Positions 5,993-6,479 of a stretch of 6,479 bases of DNA are shown piece by piece; the stretch's first letter is position 1; every line of letters begins with the position of its first letter. The translations under genes and the position numbers were made by a program. The notes beneath the pieces were generated by a model, which was given only the letters and a program-made list of their open reading frames with translations, was not told the origin of the DNA and did not search any database. The stretch comes from Veillonella sp. (GTDB lineage: Bacteria; Bacillota; Negativicutes; Veillonellales; Veillonellaceae). The stretch is taken from contig JAIITD010000099.1 in NCBI GenBank assembly GCA_022737715.1, positions 1 to 6,479 on the forward strand. Direction: 5' to 3'.

Positions 5993-6023
5993 TCGATGTA
6001 TTTTTCCAAACTTTTTCGATGTA
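5993..6023. repeat. Two TCGATGTA direct repeats upstream of ahpC
   Basis: TCGATGTA occurs at 5993-6000 and again at 6016-6023, 23 bp apart (about two helical turns), upstream of the ahpC -35. GATGTA is also the core of the palindrome at 5905-5924, so these may be extra half-sites for the same regulator. Confidence 0.4.
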
Positions 6024-6027
6024 AATA

Positions 6028-6071
6028 AAAAAGAAGAAAGATGCTCATTTCTGAGCATCTTTCTTCTTTTT
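6028..6071 (-). terminator. 20-bp terminator that overlaps the end of the small membrane protein gene
   Basis: A perfect 20-bp stem (6028-6047 with 6052-6071), 4-nt loop TTTC. On the minus strand the 3' arm ends in a U-run that continues past the stem (TTTTTTATTTAC, 6032-6021), so it ends the pyrG-small-protein transcript. The stop codon of the upstream gene (6047-6045) and its KKKKDA codons lie inside the stem. T-run 6067-6071 could allow weaker action on the plus strand. Confidence 0.9.
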
Positions 6072-6260
6072 ACGTACTACAACCGACTTACTACTTACCG
6101 TAGAATGATCAAAAGCAATTAAACCTGCAACATTAGCAAGCCCACGTCGCGCTATATGACCTGTTGTAGATTGTTCTTTACCAGATTTACCATATACAAA
6201 CTGCTCTAGTTTAAGAGCAGCTAATATAAAGATACCTATAATAGATAAAATGGATCCCAT
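6045..6260 (-). CDS. Small one-TM protein of unknown function downstream of pyrG
   Basis: A 71-residue protein that I do not recognise. Residues 2-22 (SILSIIGIFILAALKLEQFVY) form one probable membrane segment or uncleaved signal anchor at the N terminus. The rest is polar and ends in a basic tail (VVVRKKKKDAQK). With so short an N-terminal flank the tail could be cytoplasmic by the positive-inside rule. The start ATG at 6260 lies 9 nt after the pyrG stop (6272-6270), with only a weak GAGAA SD next to that stop, so translation probably depends on coupling to pyrG. The reading frame fills the gap up to the terminator, which supports a real gene. The basic tail is encoded by the terminator stem and may be partly a by-product of it. 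Confidence 0.65.
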   Translation of the reverse strand: MGSILSIIGIFILAALKLEQFVYGKSGKEQSTTGHIARRGLANVAGLIAFDHSTVSSKSVVVRKKKKDAQK

Positions 6261-6269
6261 TTCTGTTCT

Positions 6270-6479
6270 CTATCTTTTAAGTTCCAAAATTGCGTCTACA
6301 AATCCGCGGAATAATGGATGCGCATTATTTGGACGAGATTTTAATTCTGGATGTGCTTGTGTAGCAACGAAGAATGGATGATCCTTAACTTCGATGCTTT
6401 CAACAAGACGACCATCTGGAGATGTACCAGAAATAACAAGTCCTGCATCACTCAATTGTTGACGGTATTCATTATTGAA
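6270..6479 (-). CDS. pyrG: CTP synthase, C-terminal 69 residues (partial)
   Basis: CTP synthase aminates UTP to CTP with ATP and glutamine, the last step of pyrimidine nucleotide synthesis, in the cytosol. Only the end of the class I glutamine amidotransferase domain is in the window: the frame is open to base 6479 and begins FNNEYRQQL, continues GTSPDGRLVESIE, and contains QAHPELKSRP with the His (codon 6353-6351) and Glu of the Cys-His-Glu triad. The C terminus HPLFRGFVDAILELKR is usual for the family. The N-terminal synthase domain and nucleophile Cys lie beyond the right edge. A TTG inside the frame near 6455 is not the start. The next gene follows after 9 nt. Confidence 0.95.
   Translation of the reverse strand, partial: FNNEYRQQLSDAGLVISGTSPDGRLVESIEVKDHPFFVATQAHPELKSRPNNAHPLFRGFVDAILELKR

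Overview
The window looks like chromosomal DNA from a low-GC diderm Firmicute of the Negativicutes, most likely Veillonella or a close relative. This rests on overall impression: AT-rich codon use, Firmicute-type Shine-Dalgarno sites, a CymR-like Rrf2 regulator beside cysK, an AhpC of E. coli-like length, and a secreted subtype B tannase-like protein. No rRNA or other taxonomic marker is present, so genus is an inference.

Layout. Positions 49-3297 (+) encode a 1082-residue exported protein: signal peptide, Pro/Thr/Gln-rich segment, about 345 residues of Ala/Gln/Glu/Lys/Arg-rich TolA-like helix that includes eight exact-length 60-bp tandem repeats, and a C-terminal alpha/beta-hydrolase domain that I recognise as subtype B tannase (catalytic Ser761, Asp1029, His1061). 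It is followed by a strong terminator (3332-3385). All other genes lie on the minus strand. From right to left they are the 3' end of pyrG (6270-6479), a small one-TM protein of unknown function coupled to it (6045-6260) whose last codons and stop lie inside a 20-bp terminator stem, ahpC peroxiredoxin (5297-5860), an Rrf2/CymR-like regulator (4465-4914), and cysK (3460-4395). The convergent junction between cysK and the tannase gene holds two hairpins.

Regulation seen in sequence. ahpC has a good sigma-A-type promoter flanked by a 9-bp inverted repeat, a perfect 20-bp palindrome in its leader, and two upstream direct repeats of the palindrome half-site. rrf2-cysK has a very good promoter (TTGCAT, 17 bp, TATAAT) and a leader with a consensus SD in front of a 33-codon ORF that overlaps rrf2 out of frame. 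The 147-nt stretch between the ahpC stop and its terminator is unusually structured. It has two hairpins that present the same 7-base word in their loops, plus a CCUCCUC run, which resembles C-rich small RNAs that target Shine-Dalgarno sequences.

How the genes fit together. cysK makes cysteine from O-acetylserine and sulfide. CymR-type Rrf2 proteins control cysteine supply and in Bacillus work in complex with CysK. AhpC uses cysteine thiols to remove peroxides, so the central block is a thiol/sulfur and oxidative-stress neighbourhood. pyrG (CTP synthesis) and the tannase-like gene appear to be functionally separate. The main novelty candidates are the tannase fused to a long repetitive helix, with a substitution at a galloyl-binding position, and the putative 3'UTR-derived RNA after ahpC.
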